Source of the DNA: an uncultured Muribaculaceae bacterium
GTDB lineage: Bacteria; Bacteroidota; Bacteroidia; Bacteroidales; Muribaculaceae
Length of the DNA stretch: 64,000 nt
NCBI GenBank assembly: GCA_902494515.1
Contig: CABUTS010000005.1
Span: 11,285 to 75,284 of the forward strand
Direction of reading: 5' to 3'
Made by a program: the position numbers and the translations under genes. This document shows, one piece after another, positions 1 through 8,532 of the stretch. Position 1 is the first letter of the stretch. Every line of letters begins with the position of its first letter. Under the pieces are notes generated by a model that searched no databases, was not told where the DNA came from, and worked only from the letters and a program-made list of their open reading frames with translations.

Positions 1-695
1 GCGCCGAAGGTCACAGCCACGGCGGCGCAGTCGTCGCTGCAGGCCGCGAAGGGGTAGTGAGGCTTGTCGTAGAGCACCAGGTCGCCGTGGATTTCGTCGG
101 AAATCACGGTCACGCCACCTTCGCGGCAGATGCGGCCTACCTCGGCGAGGGTCTCCTTGTCCCACTGGATTCCGATGGGGTTGTGGGGGTTGCAGAGGAT
201 CATCATCCGGGGATGTTCCTCCTTCACCAGGCGTTCCAGCTCCTCGAGATTCATAGTGTAGCGTTCGCCGTCGAAAACCAGCGGATTCTCGACTACCAGG
301 CGCTTGTTACCCTCGATCACACGCTTGAAGGGGTGATAGACAGGGGGCTGAATCAGGATTTTGTCGCCCGGACGGGAGAAGAAGTTCACGGCGTAGCCTA
401 TACCCTTCACGACTCCGGGAACAAAGGTCAGCTCCTCGCGGGTGACGGCGAAGTGGTGGCGCTGCCCGAGCCAGTCGATGATCGACTGCCAGTAGCTGTC
501 GGGCACGGCGGCGTAGCCGTAGATCGGATGGTCTATGCGGCGGCGCAGCGCGTCGGTGATCTCGGGACAGACGGCGAAGTCCATGTCCGCGATCCAGAGG
601 GGGAGGAGGTCGTCGCGGCCGAAGAGCTCGCGGAGCTCGCTGAATTTGGCGCAGCCCGACCCGTGGCGGTCAATTATCTGATCAAATTCGTACAT
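1..695 (-). CDS. MalY/PatB-type PLP aminotransferase (C-S lyase), partial
   Basis: The minus-strand frame opens at ATG 693-695 (MYEFDQIIDRHG...) and runs off the left edge, so the C-terminal part and the PLP lysine are not visible. Visible signatures are LPLWIADMDF near residue 30, HPIYGY near 55, FVPGVVKGI near 85, an NPHNPIG segment, and SDEIHGDL just before the edge. These match fold-type I aminotransferases of the MalY/PatB branch, which mostly cleave cystathionine or related C-S bonds with PLP in the cytoplasm. Class I aminotransferase with another substrate is the alternative. It lies 62 bases downstream of the nucleoside kinase on the same strand, so co-transcription is plausible. Confidence 0.8.
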   Translation of the reverse strand, partial: MYEFDQIIDRHGSGCAKFSELRELFGRDDLLPLWIADMDFAVCPEITDALRRRIDHPIYGYAAVPDSYWQSIIDWLGQRHHFAVTREELTFVPGVVKGIGYAVNFFSRPGDKILIQPPVYHPFKRVIEGNKRLVVENPLVFDGERYTMNLEELERLVKEEHPRMMILCNPHNPIGIQWDKETLAEVGRICREGGVTVISDEIHGDLVLYDKPHYPFAACSDDCAAVAVTFG

Positions 696-757
696 ATTCG
701 ATTGGTTTATGGCGGTTTACACTCGATTCATAAGTCACATCCGGAACATCCGGCGCA

Positions 758-2449
758 TCAGTATCTGAACGACGACCCGCCCAGAAACTCGCGCAGCAGC
801 GACGTCGGCGGGATGGACTTCTCCCCTATCGGCTCGAAGTAACTCAGGAAGCGCCGCAGACGGTAGGCCTCGGCGTATTCCATGACGTCGTTGGGAACGT
901 GGCGCAGTATCTCCTCGCCGTAGTCCTTCATCACGCCGAGCTCGAAAATCAGCGAGGAGTTGAAGGTGGAATCGGCGTTCTCCTGATAAGGGAATATCCA
1001 TTTCTCCTCGCCGCGGCGCACTGACTGCCAGCGGCGGATGGTCTCCACGGCGGAGGTTCCGCGGTATTTATGGTCGCGGATAATCCGGCGCAGCAGACGG
1101 TTGTCGGTGGTCGGAATCCAGTTGTGGTCATCGATGGAGAGGGTTGTGAGCGCCGAAACATATACGCGGTATTTCAGCTTCTCGTCGATGGACTTCGTTA
1201 GCTCCGGATTAAGTCCGTGGATACCCTCCATGAGCAGAATCGAGCCGGGCTTGAGCTGCAGCGTGTCGCCGCGGTATTCGCGCGCGCCGGTCTCGAAGTT
1301 GTAGGTCGGCATCTTCACCTCCCTGCCGGCGAGCAGCGCCTCGAGGTCGCGGTTGAACTGCTCGAGGTCCAGGGCATAGAGCGATTCGTAATCGTAGTCC
1401 CCCTTCTCGTCGCGCGGGGTGTGCTCCCTGTCTACGAAGTAGTTGTCGAGCGAGATCATCTCGGGATGAAGGAGGTTGGTGAGCAGGTAGATGGCCAGAC
1501 GCTTGGTGGTTGTGGTCTTGCCGGAAGATGAAGGACCGGCCACGAGCACCACCCGGGCGCCCCCCTCGCGGTAGCGCGCGGCGATGTCGTCGGCGATGTC
1601 GGAAATCTTCTTGTCGTGAAGCGCCTCGGCTACGTTGATGAGCTGCTCGGCGCGGTTATCGATTACCGCCTTGTTGAGCTGGGCCACATTCCCCACACCG
1701 ATGATGCGGTTGAAACGGAGCGATTCGTTGAAGGCATCGTACATCTTCTCCTGCCGGGTTTCCTTCGATAGCACCGCCGGGTTGTGGCGGTCCGGCCCGA
1801 AGAGCAGGAAACCCTTCTTATAAGGCTTCAGGGCAAAGAGGTCGATGACACCGGTCGAGGGGGCCAGGGCGCCGTAATAGCTGTCCATCACATCGTCGAG
1901 CTTGTAGACGGTGGTGTATAGCACGTGGAGCGTGTCGAGCAGGGCTACCTTGTCCATTAGCTCCTCCTCGCGGAAACGCTCCCTGATGTCCGACGAGAGG
2001 CGCTCCTTGCGGCGGAAGGGAAGATTGCGGTCGCGGAGCTCCTCCATGGCAGCCGTGAGCTGCCCGAGCATGGCGGCATCCACAGCCACCGGACGCTCCA
2101 CACCGTCGGTCTCCGTGCGGAACAGGCGGCAGTAATACCCCCCGGCAATGGAGTGCACGATCCGCAGGCGCACCTTCGGCAGCGTCTTGTAGACCGCGTA
2201 ATACAGCATCATGCAGAGCGAACGCACATAAACCCTCGACCCCGACGGGGAATTCCGGTCGAGGTAAAGAACCTTCTTCGGGGCGAACACCTGGAACTGC
2301 AGGGGCTCATTCTTGTTGTTCACCAGCGCACAAATCGGAGGAAACTCCAGATTCAGACGCTCCACACCGATAGTATCGGCAAGCTCCAGAAGGGACTCGC
2401 CGCCGCGAACAGGCACATATTCGCCCGTATTGTCGCAGTAAATTTTCAT
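758..2449 (-). CDS. Nucleoside (uridine) kinase with N-terminal TGS-like domain
   Basis: The N-terminal residues (MKIYCDNTGEYVPV) resemble the TGS/ThrRS-like module of Bacteroidetes 'nucleoside kinase' proteins. The C-terminal half is a P-loop kinase with Walker A GPSSSGKTTTTKRL and the uridine-kinase-like segment SLDNYFVDREHTPRD. The likely reaction is ATP-dependent phosphorylation of uridine or a similar nucleoside; the true substrate is inferred. The longest frame begins at 2515, but a TAACTTTG promoter box sits at 2468-2475, so the start must be ATG 2461 (practically leaderless) or ATG 2449. I chose 2449 because the TGS-like fold begins there. It is probably co-transcribed with the aminotransferase 62 bases downstream. 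Confidence 0.85.
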   Translation of the reverse strand: MKIYCDNTGEYVPVRGGESLLELADTIGVERLNLEFPPICALVNNKNEPLQFQVFAPKKVLYLDRNSPSGSRVYVRSLCMMLYYAVYKTLPKVRLRIVHSIAGGYYCRLFRTETDGVERPVAVDAAMLGQLTAAMEELRDRNLPFRRKERLSSDIRERFREEELMDKVALLDTLHVLYTTVYKLDDVMDSYYGALAPSTGVIDLFALKPYKKGFLLFGPDRHNPAVLSKETRQEKMYDAFNESLRFNRIIGVGNVAQLNKAVIDNRAEQLINVAEALHDKKISDIADDIAARYREGGARVVLVAGPSSSGKTTTTKRLAIYLLTNLLHPEMISLDNYFVDREHTPRDEKGDYDYESLYALDLEQFNRDLEALLAGREVKMPTYNFETGAREYRGDTLQLKPGSILLMEGIHGLNPELTKSIDEKLKYRVYVSALTTLSIDDHNWIPTTDNRLLRRIIRDHKYRGTSAVETIRRWQSVRRGEEKWIFPYQENADSTFNSSLIFELGVMKDYGEEILRHVPNDVMEYAEAYRLRRFLSYFEPIGEKSIPPTSLLREFLGGSSFRY

Positions 2450-2467
2450 TAAATCGCTCATCGCTGA

Positions 2468-2498
2468 CAAAGTTACGACTTTCCCCGCAAATTCGCAA
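2468..2498 (-). promoter_or_regulatory. Bacteroidetes-type promoter of the nucleoside kinase
   Basis: Read on the minus strand: TTG (2498-2496), 20 bases, TAACTTTG (2475-2468). Transcription should start a few bases further, very near 2462, so the leader of this mRNA is at most about 15 bases. Confidence 0.6.
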
Positions 2499-2556
2499 CA
2501 CTTCCCCCCACCCAAATTATCCCTCTGTTAGTTATAGCAGTCCCCGACTCCCCCTG

Positions 2557-2690
2557 TCTGCCAGGATGGCCAGCTAATAGCCCCCGGGTGCTCAGCTAAT
2601 AGCCCCCCTCCCCTGCCTGCCGGATGGTCAGCTAATAGCCTCGCTCCCCTGCCAGATGGATGGTCAGCCAGCAGCCCCGCTCCCCAACAA
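2557..2690. repeat. Imperfect direct repeats in a 390-base gene-free spacer
   Basis: The spacer 2450-2839 holds no credible gene. Its left half has several imperfect copies of a block with the core GGTCAGCTAATAGCC, bounded by CTCCCCTGCC; copies lie near 2567, 2590, 2626 and 2662. The last copy has decayed to GGTCAGCCAGCAGCC. The right half carries the promoter of the next gene. Confidence 0.6.
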
Positions 2691-2747
2691 ACATAACGGA
2701 AAAACAATTATTTATCTTGACGGGGCGATAATCTCAGGATTTATGTC

Positions 2748-2755
2748 TAACTTTG
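2748..2755 (+). promoter_or_regulatory. TAACTTTG -7 box upstream of the SpmA-SpmB gene
   Basis: An exact TAACTTTG, about 85 bases before ATG 2840. I see no TTTG at the ideal 20-base distance; a CTTG lies about 27 bases upstream. Confidence 0.45.
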
Positions 2756-2839
2756 TGCATCACATCGAAGCCAGACGGGTGAGCTGGATAGGTTGGCTGG
2801 AGGGCTGAGGTGTGATGGAGTATTTGAAAGGTATTTGCT

Positions 2840-4072
2840 ATGGCACTGAATTATATTTGGGCGGCGTTCTTTGTGGTGGCGTTCGCAGTGGCGGTTTACA
2901 GGTCGATTTTCTGCGGCGACGTGAGCGTGTGGGGCGACATGATGTCCTCGACGTTTTCGTCGGCGGGGACGGCGTTCGAGATTTCGCTGGGGCTGACGGG
3001 TGTGCTGTCGCTCTGGCTGGGTCTGATGAAAATCGGCGAACGGGCCGGGGTCATCGGCTTTTTCGGGCGTCTGATATCGCCGCTGTTCTGCCGTCTGTTT
3101 CCGGGGGTGCCGAAGGATCACCCGGCGATGGGCTCGATTTTCATGAACGTTTCGGCCAATATGCTCGGGCTTGACAACGCCGCGACACCGTTAGGTCTCA
3201 AGGCGATGCAGGAGCTGCAGACCCTCAACAAAGAGAAAGATACAGCCACCGACGCCATGATTATGTTCCTGGTTCTCAACGCTTCAGGACTCTGTTTCAT
3301 CCCGATTTCCATCATGATGTACCGTGCGCAGGCGGGAGCCGCGAACCCCACGGACGTGTTCCTGCCGATTCTGTTGGCAACATTCATCGCCACTCTGGTG
3401 GGCATCGTGGCGCTCTGTCTGAAGCAGCGCATCCGACTGCTCGACCCGGTGCTGCTGACTTGGCTCGGAGGGATGATGGCCATTATCGGCCTGACCGTAT
3501 GGTGCTTCACAGGGATGGAGGGGAAAGAGGTGGAGCGGATCAGCTCCACGGTAGCCAATTCGCTGCTCTGCCTGGTGATCGTGACCTTTATTTTCGCAGG
3601 ACTATGGAAGCGCCTGAACGTCTACGAAACCTTCATCGAGGGGGCCAAGGAGGGGTTCAAAACCGCCGTAACGATTATCCCCTACTTAGTGGCTATTTTA
3701 GTGGCAATCGGGATGTTCCGCGCCTCCGGGGCGATGGATGTCATCACCCAGTGGACCACCGCCGCTGTGGCGGCCTGCGGACTCGACACCGAGTGGGTGG
3801 AAGCGCTACCGACGGCGCTGATGAAGCCGCTGAGCGGCAGCGGGTCGCGCGGCCTGATGGTAGACCTGATGACCACCCACGGCGCCGACGCCTTCGTTGC
3901 GAAGGTTTCGGCAGCAATCCAGGGGTCTACCGACACAATGTTCTATGTCTTAGCCGTTTACTTCGGTTCGGTAGGGATACGAAAAACCCGCTACGCGGTG
4001 CCGTATGCGCTGTTGGCGGATGTTACGGGGTCGGTAGCGGGAATTTTCGCAGCGTATATTTTCTTTAGTTAG
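2840..4072 (+). CDS. SpmA-SpmB fusion, nucleoside-recognition (Gate) membrane protein
   Basis: A 410-residue hydrophobic protein with two Gate-domain halves. The first spans about residues 45-190 and contains the signature SANMLGLDNAATPLGLKAM. The second spans about 255-405, with PLSGSGSRG near 333. Clostridia and bacilli encode these halves as separate spore maturation proteins SpmA and SpmB; Bacteroidetes carry them fused although they do not sporulate. The role here is unknown; an inner-membrane transport-like function is the usual guess. The gene ends inside a 9-base repeat array shared with the convergent COG0523 gene. Confidence 0.85.
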   Translation: MALNYIWAAFFVVAFAVAVYRSIFCGDVSVWGDMMSSTFSSAGTAFEISLGLTGVLSLWLGLMKIGERAGVIGFFGRLISPLFCRLFPGVPKDHPAMGSIFMNVSANMLGLDNAATPLGLKAMQELQTLNKEKDTATDAMIMFLVLNASGLCFIPISIMMYRAQAGAANPTDVFLPILLATFIATLVGIVALCLKQRIRLLDPVLLTWLGGMMAIIGLTVWCFTGMEGKEVERISSTVANSLLCLVIVTFIFAGLWKRLNVYETFIEGAKEGFKTAVTIIPYLVAILVAIGMFRASGAMDVITQWTTAAVAACGLDTEWVEALPTALMKPLSGSGSRGLMVDLMTTHGADAFVAKVSAAIQGSTDTMFYVLAVYFGSVGIRKTRYAVPYALLADVTGSVAGIFAAYIFFS

Positions 4073-4113
4073 CTAAATTAGCTAAAATAGCTACGATAGC
4101 TAATTCGCTGATT
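4069..4113. repeat. 9-base AGCTAA array between convergent genes
   Basis: Five consecutive 9-base units: TTAGCTAAA, TTAGCTAAA, ATAGCTACG, ATAGCTAAT, TCGCTGATT. The array supplies the stop codon of the SpmA-SpmB gene and runs to the stop codon of the COG0523 gene. The same unit recurs inside lpd at 19636-19734. Confidence 0.85.
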
Positions 4114-5341
4114 ATCTGTCGGCGAGGCAGGCATCGAGGGCGGCGGTGATGGCCTTGCGGTCCATGTCGCGGCCGATGAAAACCAGCTTATCCATGCGGT
4201 CGCCGTATTCGGGATCCCAGTCGTTCTTCAAGCCGGGCTCCATCTCCATCAGTTGAGCCAGCTCGTCGGCGGGCGCTGTGGCATACCACAGCCCGGCCTC
4301 CTTGAGGTTTTTCTGCACACCGGCCTGCTCGAACAGCAGCGACATATCGCGGTTCATCGAGAAGTAGAGCACACCCTTGCTGCGGATCACGCTCTTCGGC
4401 CAGTGCTGACAGAAGCGGTCGAACTTCTCGAAATCGAAGGGTTTGCGGCGCTGATACACGAACGTCGAAATGCCGTATTCCTCGGCCTCACCCTCGTCGT
4501 CGTGGTGATGGTGGTGGTGATGCTCGTGGTCATGGTGGTGATGTTCATGCTCCTCTTCGTCGTGATCGTCATCGTCGTGGTCGTCCTCTTCCTCATCGTG
4601 GTGGCCTTCGAGCTCGCGGACCCATGTTGCGGAGGTCGCAACCTTCTCGAAATCAAACATATGGGTGTTGAGCAACTCCGTGAGGTCTACATTGCAGTAG
4701 TCGCACTCGATGATGCGGGCCGAAGGCTGGATGGCGCGGATGATGGCGCGGATACGTTCGGCCTCGGGACGGGTAACCTCCGAAATCTTGTTCAGCAGAA
4801 TGATGTTGCAGAATTCAATCTGCTCGATGATGAGGTTCTCGATATCCTCCTCGTCGAGATTCTCGCGCTCCAGGGCGGTGCCGCAGTCGAATTCGCTCTG
4901 CAGACGCAGGGCGTCGACGACGGTGCAGATGCAGTCCAGACGGGGCATGGCGAGCTTGAGCTGCCGGTCCTCCATTCCGGCCATGGCGCAGATGGTCTGG
5001 GCAATGGGTGCCGGCTCACAGATGCCGCTGGCTTCGATTACGATATAGTCGAACTGACCGGAAGCCACGAGCTCGGCCAGCTGCTTGATGAGGTCCATTT
5101 TCAGTGTGCAGCAGATGCAGCCGTTCTGCAGGGCCACAAGGTCGTCGGAGTTCGACTGGCCGATGATACCCTCCTTGCGGATGAGGTTCTCGTCGATGTT
5201 GACCTCGCCCAAATCGTTGACAATCACTGCGAAACGGATACCGCGCTCGTTGCGCAGGATATTATTCAGCAGGGTTGTCTTGCCGCTGCCGAGATAGCCG
5301 GTGAGAAGAAGCACCGGGGTAGTTTTCTTTTCCATTTTCAT
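4112..5341 (-). CDS. COG0523/CobW-family GTPase with His-rich loop (probable zinc chaperone)
   Basis: A G3E-family GTPase of 409 residues from ATG 5341 (a second ATG at 5335 is possible). Walker A is GYLGSGKT (residues 15-22), followed by the family's metal motif CICC (residues 75-78) and an NKxx-type base motif NKIS near 184. Residues about 247-285 form a run of His, Asp and Glu, as expected for metal binding, and a CobW C-terminal domain follows. Members of this family insert or distribute metals, most often zinc, under metal shortage; the metal here is inferred. The longest frame starts at GTG 5380 inside a palindrome, which is less likely than the ATGs. The gene converges on the SpmA-SpmB gene. 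Confidence 0.9.
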   Translation of the reverse strand: MKMEKKTTPVLLLTGYLGSGKTTLLNNILRNERGIRFAVIVNDLGEVNIDENLIRKEGIIGQSNSDDLVALQNGCICCTLKMDLIKQLAELVASGQFDYIVIEASGICEPAPIAQTICAMAGMEDRQLKLAMPRLDCICTVVDALRLQSEFDCGTALERENLDEEDIENLIIEQIEFCNIILLNKISEVTRPEAERIRAIIRAIQPSARIIECDYCNVDLTELLNTHMFDFEKVATSATWVRELEGHHDEEEDDHDDDDHDEEEHEHHHHDHEHHHHHHHDDEGEAEEYGISTFVYQRRKPFDFEKFDRFCQHWPKSVIRSKGVLYFSMNRDMSLLFEQAGVQKNLKEAGLWYATAPADELAQLMEMEPGLKNDWDPEYGDRMDKLVFIGRDMDRKAITAALDACLADR

Positions 5342-5364
5342 TCTGGATTTTTGCACATTCAGCC

Positions 5365-5380
5365 GTGCGGATTTCCGCAC
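5365..5380. promoter_or_regulatory. Perfect inverted repeat in the leader of the COG0523 gene
   Basis: GTGCGGA-TT-TCCGCAC lies between the promoter (TAACTTTG at 5413-5406) and ATG 5341, about 20 bases after the expected transcription start. It could be an operator or an RNA hairpin. It does not resemble a classical A+T-rich Zur box. Confidence 0.5.
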
Positions 5381-5405
5381 ATACAGTCGTGCATTTTTCG
5401 GAGTG

Positions 5406-5436
5406 CAAAGTTACAAAAAACTATCATGCCAAGCAA
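5406..5436 (-). promoter_or_regulatory. Promoter of the COG0523 GTPase gene
   Basis: On the minus strand: TTG (5436-5434), 20 bases, TAACTTTG (5413-5406). The expected leader is about 60 bases and contains the 5365-5380 palindrome. Confidence 0.6.
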
Positions 5437-5465
5437 TATTTGCCCGGCAAAACAGCTTCGGGAAC

Positions 5466-5536
5466 TGACAATCAGAAGACAATCAGGGGAGAATCAAAAG
5501 ACAATCAGAATACAATCAAAAAGACCATCAGAATAG
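5466..5536. repeat. Short GACAATCAGAA direct repeats
   Basis: About six imperfect copies of an 11-base unit (GACAATCAGAA and variants such as TACAATCAAAA and GACCATCAGAA) sit between the end of aroB and the COG0523 promoter. Confidence 0.7.
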
Positions 5537-5538
5537 GA

Positions 5539-6624
5539 TCATGGCAACCCCATCAGGTCGCGGTAGATGTCGAGGGCAGCAGTGATGTCCGCGTCGGTGA
5601 CCGGGATGTTGACAACCGGGTCGCCGGGGGCGCGCAACAGTGTGAAATTCACGTCGGTAGCGTTGTCGTTCTTCTTGTCGTGATGCATGAGTTTCAGCAG
5701 CTGCGGATAGTCGTCGCAGGAGACCTCGAAGGCGCCGTAGTGGCGGCGGATATACTGCGCGCAGGTATGCAGCAGCTCCGAGGGGAAGTCGAATTTCATG
5801 CGCGAGAGCACCAGCGCAACCACCATTCCGAAAGCCACGGCGTAGCCATGGGGCAGCGGCGATTTACGGCTCAGCGCCATCGACTCGAAGGCGTGACCCA
5901 CGGTGTGACCGAGGTTCAGGACCCGGCGGGCACCGCGGTCGTCGTGGTCGGCATCGACGAAACGCTTCTTTACGGCTACAGACTCCTCGATGAGCTTCAG
6001 CAACGAGTCGGGGGAATAGTCGGTGACGTCGTAGCCGAGCAGGCGCCGGGTGAACTCCTCGGAGTCGATGAGCGCATGCTTGAGCATCTCGGCGTAGCCC
6101 GAGAGCAGCTCCTGGGATGTCAGTGTGTTGAAATACAGCGTGTTGACAATAATCAGGTCGGCGTCGGTGAAGGTGCCGATTTCGTTCTTGAGACCATTGA
6201 AATTAATGCCGTTCTTCCCCCCGAGCGAGGCGTCGACGGCGCAGAGGAGGGTCGTGGGGATGTTGATGAAGGGGATTCCGCGCTTGAAAGTAGCCGCGGC
6301 GAAGGCCCCCATGTCGGTGATTACACCGCCGCCGATGTTGATCAGCAGCGAGCGGCGGTTGGCATCGCCGTCGCCGAGCTGACGCCATACGGAGCTGAGC
6401 GAATCTATATTCTTATAAATCTCTCCGGCTTTGATTTCCAGCACTTTGGCTGAAGCCACAGCCTTCGATTCGGCCTGCAGCAGCGGCAGCACGAAAGCGC
6501 GGGTGTTTACATCGACCAGTACGTGGACCGAGCTGGGATTGATTGCGGCGACGGCCTCGTCGAGGGTTTGTGCGACGTGGTTTGTGAAAACCAGCGACGC
6601 TGTTGGTTTGGTAGAATCAGCCAT
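5539..6624 (-). CDS. aroB: 3-dehydroquinate synthase
   Basis: The 361-residue length is normal for AroB. The NAD-binding segment GGGVITDMGAFAAATFKRG, the substrate loop segment TTLLCAVDASLGGKNGIN and the metal-binding LNLGHTVGHAFE are all present. The enzyme converts DAHP to 3-dehydroquinate, the second step of the shikimate pathway, in the cytoplasm. ATG 6624 (MADSTKPTAS) gives a complete N-terminus. It shares the strand with the HAD and cysK genes but is separated from them by about 80 bases. Confidence 0.95.
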   Translation of the reverse strand: MADSTKPTASLVFTNHVAQTLDEAVAAINPSSVHVLVDVNTRAFVLPLLQAESKAVASAKVLEIKAGEIYKNIDSLSSVWRQLGDGDANRRSLLINIGGGVITDMGAFAAATFKRGIPFINIPTTLLCAVDASLGGKNGINFNGLKNEIGTFTDADLIIVNTLYFNTLTSQELLSGYAEMLKHALIDSEEFTRRLLGYDVTDYSPDSLLKLIEESVAVKKRFVDADHDDRGARRVLNLGHTVGHAFESMALSRKSPLPHGYAVAFGMVVALVLSRMKFDFPSELLHTCAQYIRRHYGAFEVSCDDYPQLLKLMHHDKKNDNATDVNFTLLRAPGDPVVNIPVTDADITAALDIYRDLMGLP

Positions 6625-6703
6625 AACTTTAAAATAAATAACTGCAAGACCGGATTAAGTGGGGGGAGAGAGATGAGAGATGAGAGTGGGAAACCCGGTG
6701 GAA

Positions 6704-7444
6704 TTACTGCTTTGTTGCTTCGATGAGCGCCGGGAGGGCATCGACTAAGGCATCCATCGAGGGGAACGCGAGATCGGCACCGGCGTCGGTCAATGCCTGC
6801 AGGGGAATCGGCCCCGTGGCGGCCGCAAGAACGAACGCCCCGGCCCTGTGGCCGGATTCAACTCCCAGAGGAGCATTCTCAATCACCACTGACTCCCAGT
6901 AATTTACGCCGCCGAGCTCCATGCCGCGGAAGTAAGGTTCCGGGGTGGGTTTCCCCTTCTTGACGTCGCGGGCAGTGATCCGCAGGTCGTGTGGGAAAGC
7001 GCCGGGGAAGTCGGTGTCGAGGCGGTCGAGAGTCGAAATCTGCTTCGAGCCGGTGACAAGCACGCGCCTTATGCCGTTGTCCATGAAAAACCGCAGCATC
7101 CGGGCCGCGCCGGGAATCGGTACGACCGGCGGCATCTCATTGAAATAACGGGCTTTGCGCGCATAAAGTTCATCGGCCTCGGCGTCGGTTGGCTCGAAGC
7201 CGCGGTCGCGCTTGAAAATCTGCTTGATAGTGGCGCGGCCTGTCATCCCCTCGTAGAGGAAAAACTCGTCGCGGGGGATTGAGAACCCCTCCTCCGACAT
7301 CATGCGGTGCCAAGCCGAAGCATGGTTCGGCATCGAATCCAGCAGCGTGCCGTCCATGTCGATCAGCGCGGCCTTCACCGTCAGCGGCTTTTCGGACCGC
7401 GCGTTGAACGCCTCCACCGCCCTATTTATCTCTTCTCTATTCAT
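6704..7444 (-). CDS. HAD-superfamily phosphatase, beta-phosphoglucomutase-like
   Basis: The four HAD motifs are visible. The nucleophile motif is LIDMDGTLLDS, motif II is VLVTGSKQ, motif III is the lysine in KKGKPTPEPYF, and motif IV is VVIENAPLGVESG. A helical cap after motif I (about residues 20-90) fits the beta-phosphoglucomutase or sugar-phosphatase subgroup. The substrate cannot be told from the sequence. ATG 7444 overlaps the end of cysK by 8 bases, suggesting translational coupling; ATG 7450 and TTG 7465 are alternatives. Confidence 0.85.
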   Translation of the reverse strand: MNREEINRAVEAFNARSEKPLTVKAALIDMDGTLLDSMPNHASAWHRMMSEEGFSIPRDEFFLYEGMTGRATIKQIFKRDRGFEPTDAEADELYARKARYFNEMPPVVPIPGAARMLRFFMDNGIRRVLVTGSKQISTLDRLDTDFPGAFPHDLRITARDVKKGKPTPEPYFRGMELGGVNYWESVVIENAPLGVESGHRAGAFVLAAATGPIPLQALTDAGADLAFPSMDALVDALPALIEATKQ

Positions 7445-8357
7445 CGGCATAATGAAATTTGTCAAACATCACTGTTGATAAGTATTTTTCCGCGCGGTCC
7501 GGAAAAACAACGACTATATTGCTCCCTTCAGGCGCTGACTGAGCCACCCGCTGAGCCGCCAACATTGCGGCGCCGGAGCTCATGCCGGCAAAAATGCCCT
7601 CCTGGCAGATCAGTTGCCGTGCCATTTCAATGGCTTCCTCGCTTGAAACCATCTCCTGGTAATCGATGATGTCGGGTTTATAGATATCGGGCACAATGGC
7701 CTCCTCCATATTCTTCAGACCCTGGATGTAGTGGCCGCGAACCGGCTGGGCGCATACAATCTTTATATCGGGTTTCAGGGCTTTCAGGAAGCGCGATATC
7801 CCCATGATGGTTCCGGAGGTGCCTAAAGCGCAGACAAGATAATCGATTTTTCCCTTGGTCTGAGTCCAGATTTCAAGGGCTGTGGTCTCATAGTGGGCGG
7901 TATAATTCGAGGCATTGCCGAACTGGTCGGGCATGAAATATTTGTCCGGGAACTCGGCACACAGCTGCCTTGCACGCCGTATGGCGCCGTCGGTACCCTG
8001 GTCGGCAGGCGTAAGGGTTACTTTCGCGCCGTATGAGCGAATGATAACCCGGCGTTCAACCGACACGGCTTCCGACATTACGATTTCAACATCGTAACCT
8101 TTCACCACACCGATCATGGCCAGACCGATACCGGTGTTGCCCGAAGTCGGCTCTATGATGGTCTTGCCCGGGCACAGTTTACCGGAGGCCTCGGCATCCT
8201 CAATCATCTTGAGGGCAATGCGGTCCTTGATGCTGCCGGTAGGATTGAAACCTTCGAGTTTGGCAAAAACGTTGACACCCTCGGCAGTGTTGAGCCTGTT
8301 GATACGCACCATCGGGGTTGACCCGATAGTATGCAGTATATTATCCTTTATATTCAT
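7437..8357 (-). CDS. cysK: Cysteine synthase A (O-acetylserine sulfhydrylase)
   Basis: A 306-residue PLP enzyme of fold type II. The PLP lysine is K44 in TGSIKDR, and the substrate and PLP loop is PTSGNTGIG (residues 70-78). The C-terminal part keeps SSGAAMLAA. It makes cysteine from O-acetylserine and sulfide in the cytoplasm. The last codons overlap the start of the HAD gene. A 15-base palindrome lies across the start codon (see separate entry). A weak promoter-like TAACTTAG lies about 110 bases upstream. Confidence 0.95.
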   Translation of the reverse strand: MNIKDNILHTIGSTPMVRINRLNTAEGVNVFAKLEGFNPTGSIKDRIALKMIEDAEASGKLCPGKTIIEPTSGNTGIGLAMIGVVKGYDVEIVMSEAVSVERRVIIRSYGAKVTLTPADQGTDGAIRRARQLCAEFPDKYFMPDQFGNASNYTAHYETTALEIWTQTKGKIDYLVCALGTSGTIMGISRFLKALKPDIKIVCAQPVRGHYIQGLKNMEEAIVPDIYKPDIIDYQEMVSSEEAIEMARQLICQEGIFAGMSSGAAMLAAQRVAQSAPEGSNIVVVFPDRAEKYLSTVMFDKFHYADE

Positions 8358-8371
8358 TAACGCTGCGTTAA
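8357..8371. promoter_or_regulatory. Palindrome at the cysK start codon
   Basis: TTAACGC-T-GCGTTAA touches the cysK initiation codon (8357). In mRNA it would fold into a 7-bp hairpin directly before the AUG; in DNA it could be an operator. Confidence 0.45.
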
Positions 8372-8532
8372 TTTTTAATTTTAGCTATTGAAAACAGATA
8401 AATCAGTTAACAGATTTCTGCATAATCGGAAATCGCAACCGACATATTGAATTTTTCCGCTAAGTTACGCAAAAATTTTTAAACATCACTCATCGGCGCG
8501 ATGATTTTGTGTCAACGAAATCCATGTCTGTA

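Noticed and set aside
4253..5536. A 427-codon plus-strand frame opposite the COG0523 gene
   Set aside because: Its poly-Val/Met runs are the antisense of the His-rich loop; the GTPase motifs are on the minus strand.
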